From Christiangramia crocea (GTDB lineage Bacteria > Bacteroidota > Bacteroidia > Flavobacteriales > Flavobacteriaceae): a stretch of DNA of 64,000 bases. The notes under the pieces are model-generated. The model was given only the letters and a program-made list of their open reading frames with translations. It was not told the DNA's origin and did not search any database. Below, piece after piece: positions 37,430 to 45,947 of the stretch. The translations under genes were made by a program, and so were the position numbers. The stretch is from NCBI RefSeq assembly GCF_022410465.1, contig NZ_JAJSON010000016.1, positions 124,001-188,000 on the forward strand, written 5' to 3'. Numbering within the stretch: position 1 is the first letter of the stretch; each line of letters starts with the position of its first letter.

Positions 37430-37825
37430 ATGAAAGCTCTTAAATATTATTTAAAAATAATATTCATTTTCGTTCCTTTTTTAATTTCCTGTAGTAGAGA
37501 ACCATCTATAAAGAAGGAGTATATGATAATTCCTTACCCAATGACTGGTTCAATCATGATCCATGATAAAAACTATGATTTTGAAAATGGAACAAAATGT
37601 AGAAATGGTGATGGATATAGTTTCATACTAAATGATTCTGAATCAGAGTTGGATATAACCATAGAAACACCTTACATACCAGATAATATATTTTTCAACC
37701 AATATCAGGGAGAACAAAAATGGATTAGAATTGGTCCCAAAAAATATCAGTTAATCGGTCAACGAGATCTTTTACTACTTCCCCCAGAGAAATACTGGAT
37801 TGTAACTATAGATGTTTCGAATTAA
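37430..37825 (+). CDS. Small lipoprotein of unknown function
   Basis: 131 residues. N-terminus MKALKYYLKIIFIFVPFLISC is a clear lipoprotein signal with lipobox LISC. The mature part is mostly beta with a single further Cys (GTKCRNGDG) and segments YQGEQKWIRIGPKKYQL; no family recognised. The coding sequence is noticeably A/T-rich compared with neighbouring housekeeping genes. It is 60 bases before a second lipoprotein gene on the same strand and within the tRNA-Asn-bounded accessory stretch. Confidence 0.75.
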   Translation: MKALKYYLKIIFIFVPFLISCSREPSIKKEYMIIPYPMTGSIMIHDKNYDFENGTKCRNGDGYSFILNDSESELDITIETPYIPDNIFFNQYQGEQKWIRIGPKKYQLIGQRDLLLLPPEKYWIVTIDVSN

Positions 37826-37885
37826 AAAATGAAATCGAATCTTCTTCCTTCCTAGAATTATCACTTCCACAAAAATTAGCTTATA

Positions 37886-40216
37886 ATGAAAAAATTAATA
37901 GTTATTCTATTCTGTCTTGGCTTGCTTCAAAGTTGCAGCAAAAGTTCTGAAAATGAGACTATGAAACCAACCAATGAAAATCCCAAATCAATTGAAATAA
38001 GTAAGATTTCAGGCTATATTCAGAAAGGCCCCTACGTCAACGGCACGGGAATAGTAATGCACGAACTGGATGATACTATGACCCAAACCGGGAAAAGCTT
38101 CACAACTCAGATTAATAGTAATGACGGTAAATTTGAGATTAGTGATATTAATCTTAGCTCTGAGTACGTTGAATTATCAGCTAACGGATTCTATTTCGAC
38201 GAGGTAAAAGGTGAAATATCTTCTTCCCAACTTAATCTTTATGCATTATCAAATGTTCAATCTGTTTCAGACGTAAATGTTAACCTTCTAACCCACTTGG
38301 AAAAGCAAAGAGTTGAACATCTTATTGAGGAAGGCCACTCCTTTGAGGAGGCCAAAAAAATGGCTCAAAAAGAGATACTGGCAATATTCAATATTCACGA
38401 AGACGATCTCGCCCCTTCAGAGTTACTTGATATTTCCAAAGATGCCATCCTTCTTACTATTTCCTCCATCCTTCAGGGCAATAGAAGTGTTGGTGAGTTA
38501 ACTGAGCTCCTGGCCAGCATTTCTTCAGATATTGCAGAAGATGGGGTTTTGGATGATACCAGTATTCTGGAGCAATTGCGTCAATCTGCCCTAAACCTTG
38601 ATCCCAGCCAAATACGTAATAATCTCGTAGAGCGTTATGAATCATTAGGGATTGAAGTAACAATTCCCGTGTTTGAGCAATATGTTGAAGGCTATTTAAA
38701 TTTCACAGCAACAAATCCAGAAATAACGAATGTAGAGGTTAACGTAATTACAGCAGATAGTATTGCAATAATTAGCAGGGTTATGGCCAACAACTCCGAA
38801 ACCGAGGTGATTTTTGAATATGGGGTAACTGAGAGTTTGAATGAAAAGGTTGTTTTTAGCGAGAGCCCAATAAATGGTAGTAATGTCACATCATTAAGCT
38901 TAGATATATCGGGGTTGAAGCCCGCCACAACTTACCACTATCAGGTGTCGGCAAGCAACGAATTCGGCAATGTTAGTTCACCTGTAGACAGTTTTACCAC
39001 CTTAGGTGGTTTGCCTGAAGAAATAGGCAACTTAACTCTAGTTGCAGGAACCCACAAAATTGAAGTTCAGGGAGCGGTAAATCCCAACTATTTGGAAACC
39101 GAAGTTCACATCCAATTTATAGAATACCAGCAGAATTTTGAACAAGCAGACTCTGTAAAGGTTGACCAAAGTCCTATAAGTCCTTATTCGGACGGAAATA
39201 TTACCGCATTGATTGAAGATCTTAAACCAGGTACTCGTTATTGGGTAAGATTAAAATTGGAAAACGAGATTGGAGTAACTTATGGGGATCCAATGGACAT
39301 CTATACCCTGGGAAGTGCACCAAATATTTTAATATTCGATATTGCTGGTGGCCAGCCTAAAGCAAAAAGTGTTGAGACGTATATTGAAATTGGTGAAAAT
39401 ACTTTGTCCACCCAGCTTATTTTGGAATATAGCACTTCGAATACGTTCGATAATTCAGTAAAGTATTTGGATACTTTATTAGGCCCATCAGCCCAAGACA
39501 TTGGGTTTCTAAAGAAGATTAATGGCTTGGAAATGGATCAAAATTATTTTGTTAGGTTAACTTTAAAGAATAATGTAGGTGAAGATTCATCTGAGCTTAT
39601 ATTCAAGACCTTGGATGGTATTATAAAGTTTAGTGAACTAATGTACGACTCTACATATTCAGATCCTGAAATTCATCTGTATGTAAACATTAAAGAAGAT
39701 GGAGGCTTGGCCATACAGGAGAGAGGATTGCTATACAGCCTATCTCCGGGTCTTACACTTGAAAATAGCAATGCAACCCGAATTCCAGATCCTGGAAGTA
39801 ATGAAAGCCATTTCACCACCTATCTACCAGATCTTGAGCCAGGTAAAATTTACTACGCCAGGGGATACGCTTTTAATGAATCCGGTGTTTTCTACACCAA
39901 TGAAATTGAGTTTGAATCGCTCAAACTTCCGGAAGTTGCTACTGTGGAAGTTCGAGATGTTACTTCTAATTCAGCATGGGTTATGGGTACGGTAATATCT
40001 AATGGAGGCTCCTCTGTCTTGATTACCGGGGTATGCTGGAGTAAAAACCCAAATGTTACCATAGATGATTCAAAGATTACCGGAGATGGTGAAAAAAAGG
40101 ATTTTACCATAGAAAATCTGGAGCCAAATACTCAATATTATGTTAGGTTTTTTGGTCAAAATGGTGCGGGAACGTCATATGGGGAAGAGCTGCAATTTGT
40201 GACTAATCCGGAATAA
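37886..40216 (+). CDS. Large lipoprotein with fibronectin type III-like repeats
   Basis: 776 residues. Lipobox LLQSC at ~17. Residues ~40-135 form a module starting ISGYIQKGPYVNGTGI that recurs in Bacteroidota surface lipoproteins; a helical part follows (~135-260). From ~270 onward there are about five fibronectin-III-like repeats, each ending in motifs such as LKPATTYHYQVSASNEFG, LKPGTRYWVRLKLENEIG, LEPGKIYYARGYAFNESG and LEPNTQYYVRFFGQNGAG. The last two resemble the Tyr-rich repeats of Bacteroidota cell-surface proteins. Probably surface-exposed and involved in binding polymers or cells (inference). Base composition is A/T-rich. Confidence 0.85.
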   Translation: MKKLIVILFCLGLLQSCSKSSENETMKPTNENPKSIEISKISGYIQKGPYVNGTGIVMHELDDTMTQTGKSFTTQINSNDGKFEISDINLSSEYVELSANGFYFDEVKGEISSSQLNLYALSNVQSVSDVNVNLLTHLEKQRVEHLIEEGHSFEEAKKMAQKEILAIFNIHEDDLAPSELLDISKDAILLTISSILQGNRSVGELTELLASISSDIAEDGVLDDTSILEQLRQSALNLDPSQIRNNLVERYESLGIEVTIPVFEQYVEGYLNFTATNPEITNVEVNVITADSIAIISRVMANNSETEVIFEYGVTESLNEKVVFSESPINGSNVTSLSLDISGLKPATTYHYQVSASNEFGNVSSPVDSFTTLGGLPEEIGNLTLVAGTHKIEVQGAVNPNYLETEVHIQFIEYQQNFEQADSVKVDQSPISPYSDGNITALIEDLKPGTRYWVRLKLENEIGVTYGDPMDIYTLGSAPNILIFDIAGGQPKAKSVETYIEIGENTLSTQLILEYSTSNTFDNSVKYLDTLLGPSAQDIGFLKKINGLEMDQNYFVRLTLKNNVGEDSSELIFKTLDGIIKFSELMYDSTYSDPEIHLYVNIKEDGGLAIQERGLLYSLSPGLTLENSNATRIPDPGSNESHFTTYLPDLEPGKIYYARGYAFNESGVFYTNEIEFESLKLPEVATVEVRDVTSNSAWVMGTVISNGGSSVLITGVCWSKNPNVTIDDSKITGDGEKKDFTIENLEPNTQYYVRFFGQNGAGTSYGEELQFVTNPE

Positions 40217-40530
40217 TAGATTAAACAAAAATAAATGGCAGAATGAAATGGACTTTTGTAAAGGCATCCATTTTAATTATTTCCTATAGACTTTCTAATG
40301 ATACTTAGAAACAATTATACCTGGTGTATCACTGATTAAAAAAATGGAACCATTCAGTAAGGAATTGACTTCATTCCTATTCCTTATGTATAAAATTAAA
40401 AAGCCCAAGATTTAGACAGATTTCCTTTTCCAAACGTATGCCTCATCGGTTAAAGCTAAGGATAGACTTCTTTTCCCTTAAGATTTAAAAATAAAAAAAC
40501 CCACCTTTTTTGAGGTGGGTTTTCAAAAGG
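40217..40530. other. Gene-free region before the tRNA-Asn terminator
   Basis: About 310 bases. Apart from the tRNA terminator at 40493-40523 nothing recognisable was seen; only short frames (about 20 codons) without support are open. Confidence 0.55.
40493..40523 (-). terminator. Rho-independent terminator of tRNA-Asn
   Basis: Stem CCCACCT (40500-40506) with AGGTGGG (40513-40519), 6-base loop, followed on the minus strand by a run of seven T. It begins 8 bases beyond the tRNA 3' end. Confidence 0.88.
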
Positions 40531-40604
40531 CTCCTCAGGTTGGGCTCGAACCAACGACCCTCTGATTAACAGTCAGATGCTCTAACCAACTGAGCTACTG
40601 AGGA
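40531..40604 (-). tRNA. tRNA-Asn (anticodon GTT)
   Basis: 74 bases read on the minus strand. Acceptor stem TCCTCAG / CTGAGGA with discriminator G, D arm GCTC...GAGC, anticodon stem TCTGA / TCAGA with loop CTGTTAA giving anticodon GTT, variable loop, and T arm GTTGG-TTCGAGC-CCAAC, all paired. CCA is not encoded. It is the intact copy whose 3' end is repeated in degenerate form at 36.1 and 37.1-37.2 kb. Confidence 0.97.
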
Positions 40605-40703
40605 AGGTTTTGCTTTAAAAGCGGTTGCAAATATAAATCAAATTTTAAATGCTGTCAAAAGATTTTTTTAATTTTTTTGATCTAATTTTTATTTGAAATT
40701 CTA

Positions 40704-42020
40704 CTATTCAAATAGCCAGCGATATATGTCATTTCCGTTGGCGAATAATACCAGTGCGATAAGAATAAAGAAGCCTACCATCTGGGCAATCTCCATGAAC
40801 TTGTCGTTAGGTTTTCTTCCCGTTACCATTTCATACAACAGGAACATTACGTGACCACCATCCAGTGCAGGAATAGGCAGAATATTCATGAATGCAAGAA
40901 TGATGGAAAGCAAGGCTGTGGTATGCCAGAATCCGGCCCAATTCCAGGTATCAGGGAACAATCCGCCAATTGCTCCAAAACCTCCTAGCTGTGAAGCTCC
41001 TTTTTTGCTGAACACATACTTGAATTGGTACACATAATCTCTTAGCGTCCAGTACCCATAATCAAAGCCTTTGCTAATACTTTCTGCAAAGCCAAAATTC
41101 TTTCTCTTTATCTCGATCCCGGTTACCGGGGCAATTCCCAGTTTTCCGTCTTCATCTGGTTGAACCGAAGTACTTAATATCTCGCCGTCCCTTTTATAGA
41201 CAACTTCGATTTCCTTCTGCTTGTTCTCAGTAGAAATAGGCGCGATCTCATGCCAGTATCCAATTTCGATATTATTCAAAGAAATAATACTATCTCCTTT
41301 CTTAAGTCCGGCTTTTGCAGCGGCCATATTTTCCGCTACCGTATCTAGAACCGGGTAGTTAATAGGAACAAAAGGCTGCATCACTCCCTGTTCAAACATT
41401 CTCACCCCTATCTCCTCAGGAATAGAGATGGTTTCCTCCGTGCCGTTTTCATGAATTACAGTGATGGTCCTTACATCCCTCATAAAGAGATGCTTGTTTA
41501 TATCAAGGCTGTTTTCGAATTCCTTTCCATTAACCTGAAGAATCTTGTCACCATCCTGAAAGCCATATTCCTTAAAAGAATCCACGACGGCAAAACCTTC
41601 CGGCATCTCATCGGGTCCTACATAAGCTTTACCCCAAACGAACATGATCATCATATAGATCAGGAAACCGAGAATAAGATTTACTGTAACCCCACCAAGC
41701 ATTATAATAAGTCGCTGCCAGGCTGGCTTACTTCTGAATTCCCATTCTTTCGGAGGCTGAGCCATCTGCTCCTTGTCCATGCTTTCATCTATCATCCCCG
41801 AAATCTTCACATAACCACCAAGAGGCAGCCAGCCAATTCCATACACCGTATCTCCTATCTTCTTTTTGAAAAGGGCGAACTTCACATCAAAGAAAAGGAA
41901 GAACTTCTCTACCCTTGTCTTAAAGAGTTTCGCCGGAACAAAATGACCCAATTCATGAAGAACGATCAAAAAAGACAGGCTTAATATTAATTGTATGGCT
42001 TTTACTAAAAATGGATCCAT
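40704..42020 (-). CDS. rseP: Site-2 protease RseP (intramembrane zinc metalloprotease)
   Basis: 438 residues. HExxH in LIVLHELGHFVPAKLF (H22, E23, H26) within the first membrane segment, a PDZ-type region (FQDGDKILQVNGKEF and AKAGLKKGDSIISLNN, i.e. two PDZ-like domains), and the C-terminal metal motif LPIPALDGGHVMF. The enzyme cuts transmembrane proteins, classically anti-sigma factors in envelope stress, and clears signal peptides. Length is normal. It is alone on the minus strand between tRNA-Asn and the Sco1 gene. Confidence 0.96.
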   Translation of the reverse strand: MDPFLVKAIQLILSLSFLIVLHELGHFVPAKLFKTRVEKFFLFFDVKFALFKKKIGDTVYGIGWLPLGGYVKISGMIDESMDKEQMAQPPKEWEFRSKPAWQRLIIMLGGVTVNLILGFLIYMMIMFVWGKAYVGPDEMPEGFAVVDSFKEYGFQDGDKILQVNGKEFENSLDINKHLFMRDVRTITVIHENGTEETISIPEEIGVRMFEQGVMQPFVPINYPVLDTVAENMAAAKAGLKKGDSIISLNNIEIGYWHEIAPISTENKQKEIEVVYKRDGEILSTSVQPDEDGKLGIAPVTGIEIKRKNFGFAESISKGFDYGYWTLRDYVYQFKYVFSKKGASQLGGFGAIGGLFPDTWNWAGFWHTTALLSIILAFMNILPIPALDGGHVMFLLYEMVTGRKPNDKFMEIAQMVGFFILIALVLFANGNDIYRWLFE

Positions 42021-42149
42021 CAGTTAACTTCAAATTTAAAATCGCACAAAAGTAAGTTTTTATAAACTCCTATAAAAGTTTATATTCTTTCCAAATTCCT
42101 ACCGCTGAAATTTTTCAATAGAGAATTCGACTATTTGAACATCAGACCA

Positions 42150-42157
42150 TAACTTTG
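42150..42157 (+). promoter_or_regulatory. Candidate -7 element of the Sco1-family gene
   Basis: TAACTTTG fits TAnnTTTG, 16 bases before the ATG at 42174. A TTTG at 42134-42137 is too close (12 bases) for a standard -33 element. Confidence 0.4.
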
Positions 42158-42173
42158 CAGAAATTTCAATACT

Positions 42174-42845
42174 ATGCTCAAGTTTTTTGCACGATATAAA
42201 ACCTTTGCCATAGTTTTCTTTATCCTTTCAGTAATTATAGTTTATATAATTTACACCCTGAAGGTTCCCGAAGAAAGACTTCCCGTTTACCAGCCCGATA
42301 TGGTAAATGCCGAACTGGTGGATTCTACCGTACAATATGTAAGGAAATATCATAAAATTGCCGATTTCAGTCTAATTAATCAGAATGGCGATACCATTAC
42401 ACAGGAATATTATAAGGATAAGATCTATATAGCCGACTTCTTCTTTACCACCTGTTTAACCATCTGCCCTGTTATGACAGATCATATGATCAAAATCCAG
42501 GAAGAGATCAAAGATGATAAGGAGGTGCTTTTACTTTCGCATACCGTTTTCCCTGTAGCAGATAGCGTTCCCGTGCTTAAGGAATATGCCCTGGAAAAAG
42601 GCGTAATCGATGAAAAATGGAATCTGGTTACCGGCGACAAAAAGGAGATATACGACCTGGCAAGAAAATCCTACCTGGCGACCAAATCTACTGGCGATGG
42701 CGGACCGTATGATATGATACATACCGAAAACTTTGTACTGGTGGATAAGGACAGACAGATTCGTGGTTTTTATGACGGCACCGATCCCCAGGCGATTGAA
42801 GACCTAATGCATGATCTAAAGGTGTTGAAAGACCAATACCGTTAA
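42174..42845 (+). CDS. Sco1/SenC-family copper chaperone-like protein
   Basis: 223 residues. A membrane anchor (FAIVFFILSVIIVYIIYT, ~11-28) precedes a thioredoxin-fold domain. The copper site CxxxC is FFFTTCLTICPVM (C94, C98), and the third ligand is probably the His in YDMIHTENFVLVD. Family role: copper delivery to cytochrome c oxidase or thiol redox. The upstream -7 element suggests its own promoter. It precedes feoAB by 80 bases, with an intervening promoter, in the metal-handling part of the window. Confidence 0.93.
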   Translation: MLKFFARYKTFAIVFFILSVIIVYIIYTLKVPEERLPVYQPDMVNAELVDSTVQYVRKYHKIADFSLINQNGDTITQEYYKDKIYIADFFFTTCLTICPVMTDHMIKIQEEIKDDKEVLLLSHTVFPVADSVPVLKEYALEKGVIDEKWNLVTGDKKEIYDLARKSYLATKSTGDGGPYDMIHTENFVLVDKDRQIRGFYDGTDPQAIEDLMHDLKVLKDQYR

Positions 42846-42869
42846 ACATTACTTTTTCTCTCTTTAACT

Positions 42870-42899
42870 TTTGTATTGGGTTAAATTCCATTACTTTTG
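42870..42899 (+). promoter_or_regulatory. Bacteroidota-type promoter of feoA
   Basis: -33 element TTTG (42870-42873), 18-base spacer, -7 element TACTTTTG (42892-42899). This is the best two-box match in the window. Transcription would start near 42906, about 20 bases before the feoA start. A weak, imperfect DtxR-box-like sequence overlaps the start region at 42905-42922 (TTTAAAATCAATCTAAAT). Confidence 0.6.
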
Positions 42900-42926
42900 C
42901 CTTGTTTAAAATCAATCTAAATAAAA

Positions 42927-43157
42927 GTGAAGGTGACAGTTGCTAATCTTAGAAGGGGCCAGCGTGGAATTATCAAGGAGTTCTCGGCAGATATGGTCCC
43001 GTTAAAGCTTCTCGAAATGGGTTGCCTTCCAGGGAACGAGGTAGAGCTTGTACAAACCGCACCCTTCAAAGACCCTATGTATTTAAACATTAACGGCAGC
43101 CACCTGGCAATTAGAAAGGAAACAGCTCTACTAATAGAAATTGAATTAATAGGCTAA
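42927..43157 (+). CDS. feoA: FeoA-family ferrous iron transport accessory protein
   Basis: 76 residues from a GTG start at 42927. Small SH3-like beta-barrel: VANLRRGQRGIIKEF, LLEMGCLPGNEVELVQTAPFKDP, and YLNINGSHLAIRKETALLIEIE. FeoA proteins bind or support FeoB at the inner membrane. No upstream ATG fits and the alignment begins right at this GTG. The stop is one base before the feoB ATG, so the two are translationally coupled. Confidence 0.95.
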   Translation: MKVTVANLRRGQRGIIKEFSADMVPLKLLEMGCLPGNEVELVQTAPFKDPMYLNINGSHLAIRKETALLIEIELIG

Positions 43158-43158
43158 T

Positions 43159-45261
43159 ATGGCTAAGCAAATTAATGTTGCTTTAATTGGAAATCCCAAC
43201 ACCGGCAAGACCTCAGTATTTAATCAATTGACCGGCCTTAACCAAAAGGTTGGAAATTACCCCGGGATCACCGTAGAGAAAAAAGAAGGGATCTGTAAAC
43301 TGCCACGGGGATTAAAGGCACATATACTAGACCTTCCGGGAACCTATAGCCTGAATGCCTCTTCTTTTGACGAAAATGTGGTAATAGAACTACTGCTCAA
43401 TAAGAACGATAAAGATTTCCCTGATGTAGCCGTTGTGGTTAGCGATGTTGAAAATTTAAAACGAAACCTTCTACTTTTTACCCAGATAAAAGATCTTGGT
43501 ATTCCCACAATCCTTGTAGTCAATATGGCCGACAGGATGGAACGAAAAGGAATCACCCTTGATGTTGAGTTGCTGGAAGAACGCCTAAAAACAAAGGTTG
43601 CTCTGGTAAGTGCCAGGAAAAGAATGGGAATCGAATATTTAAAGGAGCTCATCATAAATTACAAGCACATCCCTGTTGAGCCATGTGTGAATGCTTCAAT
43701 CATAGATCCGGATTATTTTGACAATCTTCGCAAGGCTTTCCCAAACCAGTCGTTGTACAAATTATGGCTGGTCATCACTCAGGATGTGAACTTCGGAAAT
43801 ATCAACAGGAGCGAGATAAACAGCAGTTCAGATTTTTATACCAAATCGAAAAGCGACCTTAAAAGACTTCAGCAAAAAGAAACCATCCTAAGGTATCAGT
43901 TCATCAATGGGGTACTCAAGGAAACCATGACAGTGGACAAGAATGCCGCCACAGACCTAAGGTCCAGACTGGACCGCATTCTTACTCACAAAGTATGGGG
44001 ATATGTTATCTTTTTTGGAATTCTATTACTTATTTTCCAGGCAATATACAGCTGGTCCAGCTACCCAATGGATATGATAGATGCCACTTTCGCCTCCCTC
44101 AGTGAATGGACAAAAAACACACTCCCTGACGGCGTCTTCACCAATTTGATTTCTGAAGGAATCATCCCCGGCCTGGGAGGAATTGTGATCTTTATTCCTC
44201 AAATTGCTTTCCTCTTCCTTTTTATTTCGATCCTAGAGGAATCGGGATATATGAGTCGGGTTGTATTCCTCATGGACCGGATCATGAGACGCTTTGGCCT
44301 GAGCGGGAAAAGTGTGGTCCCCCTCGTATCGGGTACGGCATGTGCCATTCCGGCGGTAATGGCCACAAGAAATATTGAACACTGGAAGGAAAGGCTTATC
44401 ACCATTCTGGTAGTTCCTTTCACCACATGTTCGGCAAGACTGCCGGTTTATCTTATAATTATAGCCCTGGTAATTCCAGACAAAGCCTTTATGGGCTTCA
44501 ACTTACAGGGTCTAACACTAATGATCCTCTATCTACTTGGATTTGCCATGGCGATCTTTTCGGCATGGGCGCTTAATAAGATCATGAAGACCAAGATCAA
44601 AAGTTATTTTGTGATCGAAATGCCTAACTATAAGGTACCTATGGTCAAAAATGTAGCTATCAATGTAGTGGAAAAGACAAAATCTTTCGTTGTAGGTGCC
44701 GGGAAGATTATCCTTGCCATTTCAGTGATATTATGGGTACTGGCCAGTTACGGTCCTGGAGAAAATTTTGAAAATGCTGAGGAAATAGTTTCTTCAAAAT
44801 ACAACTCTGAAAGTACCATCTCCCAGGATGAAATAGAAGAAGAGATCGCATCCTATAAGCTGAAGAATTCCTATATAGGTATCATGGGAAGGGGTATAGA
44901 ACCAGCTGTTGCTCCCCTAGGATATGACTGGAAAATAGGAATTGCCATTATAAGTTCCTTCGCGGCAAGAGAGGTCTTCGTGGGTACATTGGCTACCATT
45001 TATAGTGTGGGGAGCGATGAAGAGGAAACCATAAAAAACAGAATGGCCGCAGAGACCAATCCCGTTCTGGGCGGGCCCTTATTTACATTCGCCAGCGGAG
45101 TAAGCCTGTTGTTATTCTATGCATTTGCTATGCAATGTATGAGTACCCTGGCTATCGTAAAAAGGGAAACAAATACCTGGAAATGGCCTTTGCTTCAATT
45201 AGTTGTAATGAGTAGCTTTGCATATGTGGTCGCCCTTATAGCATTTCAACTGCTTAAATAG
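43159..45261 (+). CDS. feoB: Ferrous iron transporter FeoB
   Basis: 700 residues, inner-membrane Fe(II) importer. The N-terminal G domain has G1 GNPNTGKTSVFN, DLPGTYSL (G3) and VVNMADRM (G4-type NxxD variant). The helical spacer follows, then about eight to ten transmembrane segments with the two Gate motifs (KSVVPLVSGTACAIPAV; CSARLPVYLIII) and the late AAREVFVGTLATIYSV. Lengths match the ~700-residue Bacteroidota form. It follows feoA by one base and precedes the Cys-rich peptide by 32 bases. Confidence 0.97.
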   Translation: MAKQINVALIGNPNTGKTSVFNQLTGLNQKVGNYPGITVEKKEGICKLPRGLKAHILDLPGTYSLNASSFDENVVIELLLNKNDKDFPDVAVVVSDVENLKRNLLLFTQIKDLGIPTILVVNMADRMERKGITLDVELLEERLKTKVALVSARKRMGIEYLKELIINYKHIPVEPCVNASIIDPDYFDNLRKAFPNQSLYKLWLVITQDVNFGNINRSEINSSSDFYTKSKSDLKRLQQKETILRYQFINGVLKETMTVDKNAATDLRSRLDRILTHKVWGYVIFFGILLLIFQAIYSWSSYPMDMIDATFASLSEWTKNTLPDGVFTNLISEGIIPGLGGIVIFIPQIAFLFLFISILEESGYMSRVVFLMDRIMRRFGLSGKSVVPLVSGTACAIPAVMATRNIEHWKERLITILVVPFTTCSARLPVYLIIIALVIPDKAFMGFNLQGLTLMILYLLGFAMAIFSAWALNKIMKTKIKSYFVIEMPNYKVPMVKNVAINVVEKTKSFVVGAGKIILAISVILWVLASYGPGENFENAEEIVSSKYNSESTISQDEIEEEIASYKLKNSYIGIMGRGIEPAVAPLGYDWKIGIAIISSFAAREVFVGTLATIYSVGSDEEETIKNRMAAETNPVLGGPLFTFASGVSLLLFYAFAMQCMSTLAIVKRETNTWKWPLLQLVVMSSFAYVVALIAFQLLK

Positions 45262-45293
45262 TAAGGAATCTGTTTTAAAACGACTTAAAAAAC

Positions 45294-45443
45294 ATGGAAA
45301 TATTACAGGAAATACTGGTTTTTATAACGTTTCTAATAGCTTCAGGATACCTGGTTACCAAATTTATCTGGAAACCTTCTTTCTTAGGTGGTAAGAAAAA
45401 GACCGGATCCTGCGGAGTTTCAGATTGCGGTTGCGGAGACTGA
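45294..45443 (+). CDS. FeoB-associated Cys-rich membrane peptide
   Basis: 49 residues, ATG at 45294 to TGA at 45443, too short for standard gene calls. One transmembrane helix (ILQEILVFITFLIASGYLV) is followed by a basic patch (GGKKKTG) and a cysteine-rich tail SCGVSDCGCGD. Such small membrane peptides with a C-terminal Cys cluster are found after feoB in Bacteroidota and other phyla (FeoC-like or attachment-type proteins). They are thought to assist FeoB, perhaps by metal or Fe-S sensing; this is not established. The stop abuts the stop of the convergent gene. Confidence 0.85.
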   Translation: MEILQEILVFITFLIASGYLVTKFIWKPSFLGGKKKTGSCGVSDCGCGD

Positions 45444-45896
45444 TTATTTTTCTGCAGGTTCAGAAACTGTTAGTTCCACACTATATTCTTCCGGGCTTAT
45501 CTTATAACCGGCTTCAGGATAAGGAGTCACGACTAACTTCTGAATATTAAGTTCCTCGACATCAAAAAATTCTGAAATTGAAATATTAAATCCGGGAACG
45601 ATCTTATATTCACCTACCGGGAAACTAGATCCGGATACGACCTTATTCCCTTTGAATTTCCCATCTTCATAGAATTCCACCAGTACTTTAACGTCACCCT
45701 CCCATATACAGTTTACCCCTTTTGGGCATCTGGAATCTGAAATAATCTTTTTGACTTTAATGGACTTGTCACCCATGGCCATTGAGTCCCCCATATAGAG
45801 TATGGCATCCTTAATATTGTATTCTTGCGTAACATTATCCTGGCCTACCATTAAAACTGAATGGAATAGTATAAGGATAAATAAAGTGATTCTCAT
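45444..45896 (-). CDS. Exported protein of unknown function with DSRCP..CIW motif
   Basis: 150 residues. Signal peptide MRITLFILILFHSVLMVGQ. The mature domain has the motif DSRCPKGVNCIWEGDV with two cysteines likely disulfide-linked, followed by strands (KVLVEFYEDGKF). This motif recurs in small exported Bacteroidota proteins of unknown function. It converges on the FeoB-associated peptide with no gap, and lies next to the ZIP gene; a metal link would be guesswork. Confidence 0.75.
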   Translation of the reverse strand: MRITLFILILFHSVLMVGQDNVTQEYNIKDAILYMGDSMAMGDKSIKVKKIISDSRCPKGVNCIWEGDVKVLVEFYEDGKFKGNKVVSGSSFPVGEYKIVPGFNISISEFFDVEELNIQKLVVTPYPEAGYKISPEEYSVELTVSEPAEK

Positions 45897-45947
45897 AAGA
45901 GTCTTTATTATAAAGACGACAGCCTTTTGATAAAGTTGCAGGAAATT

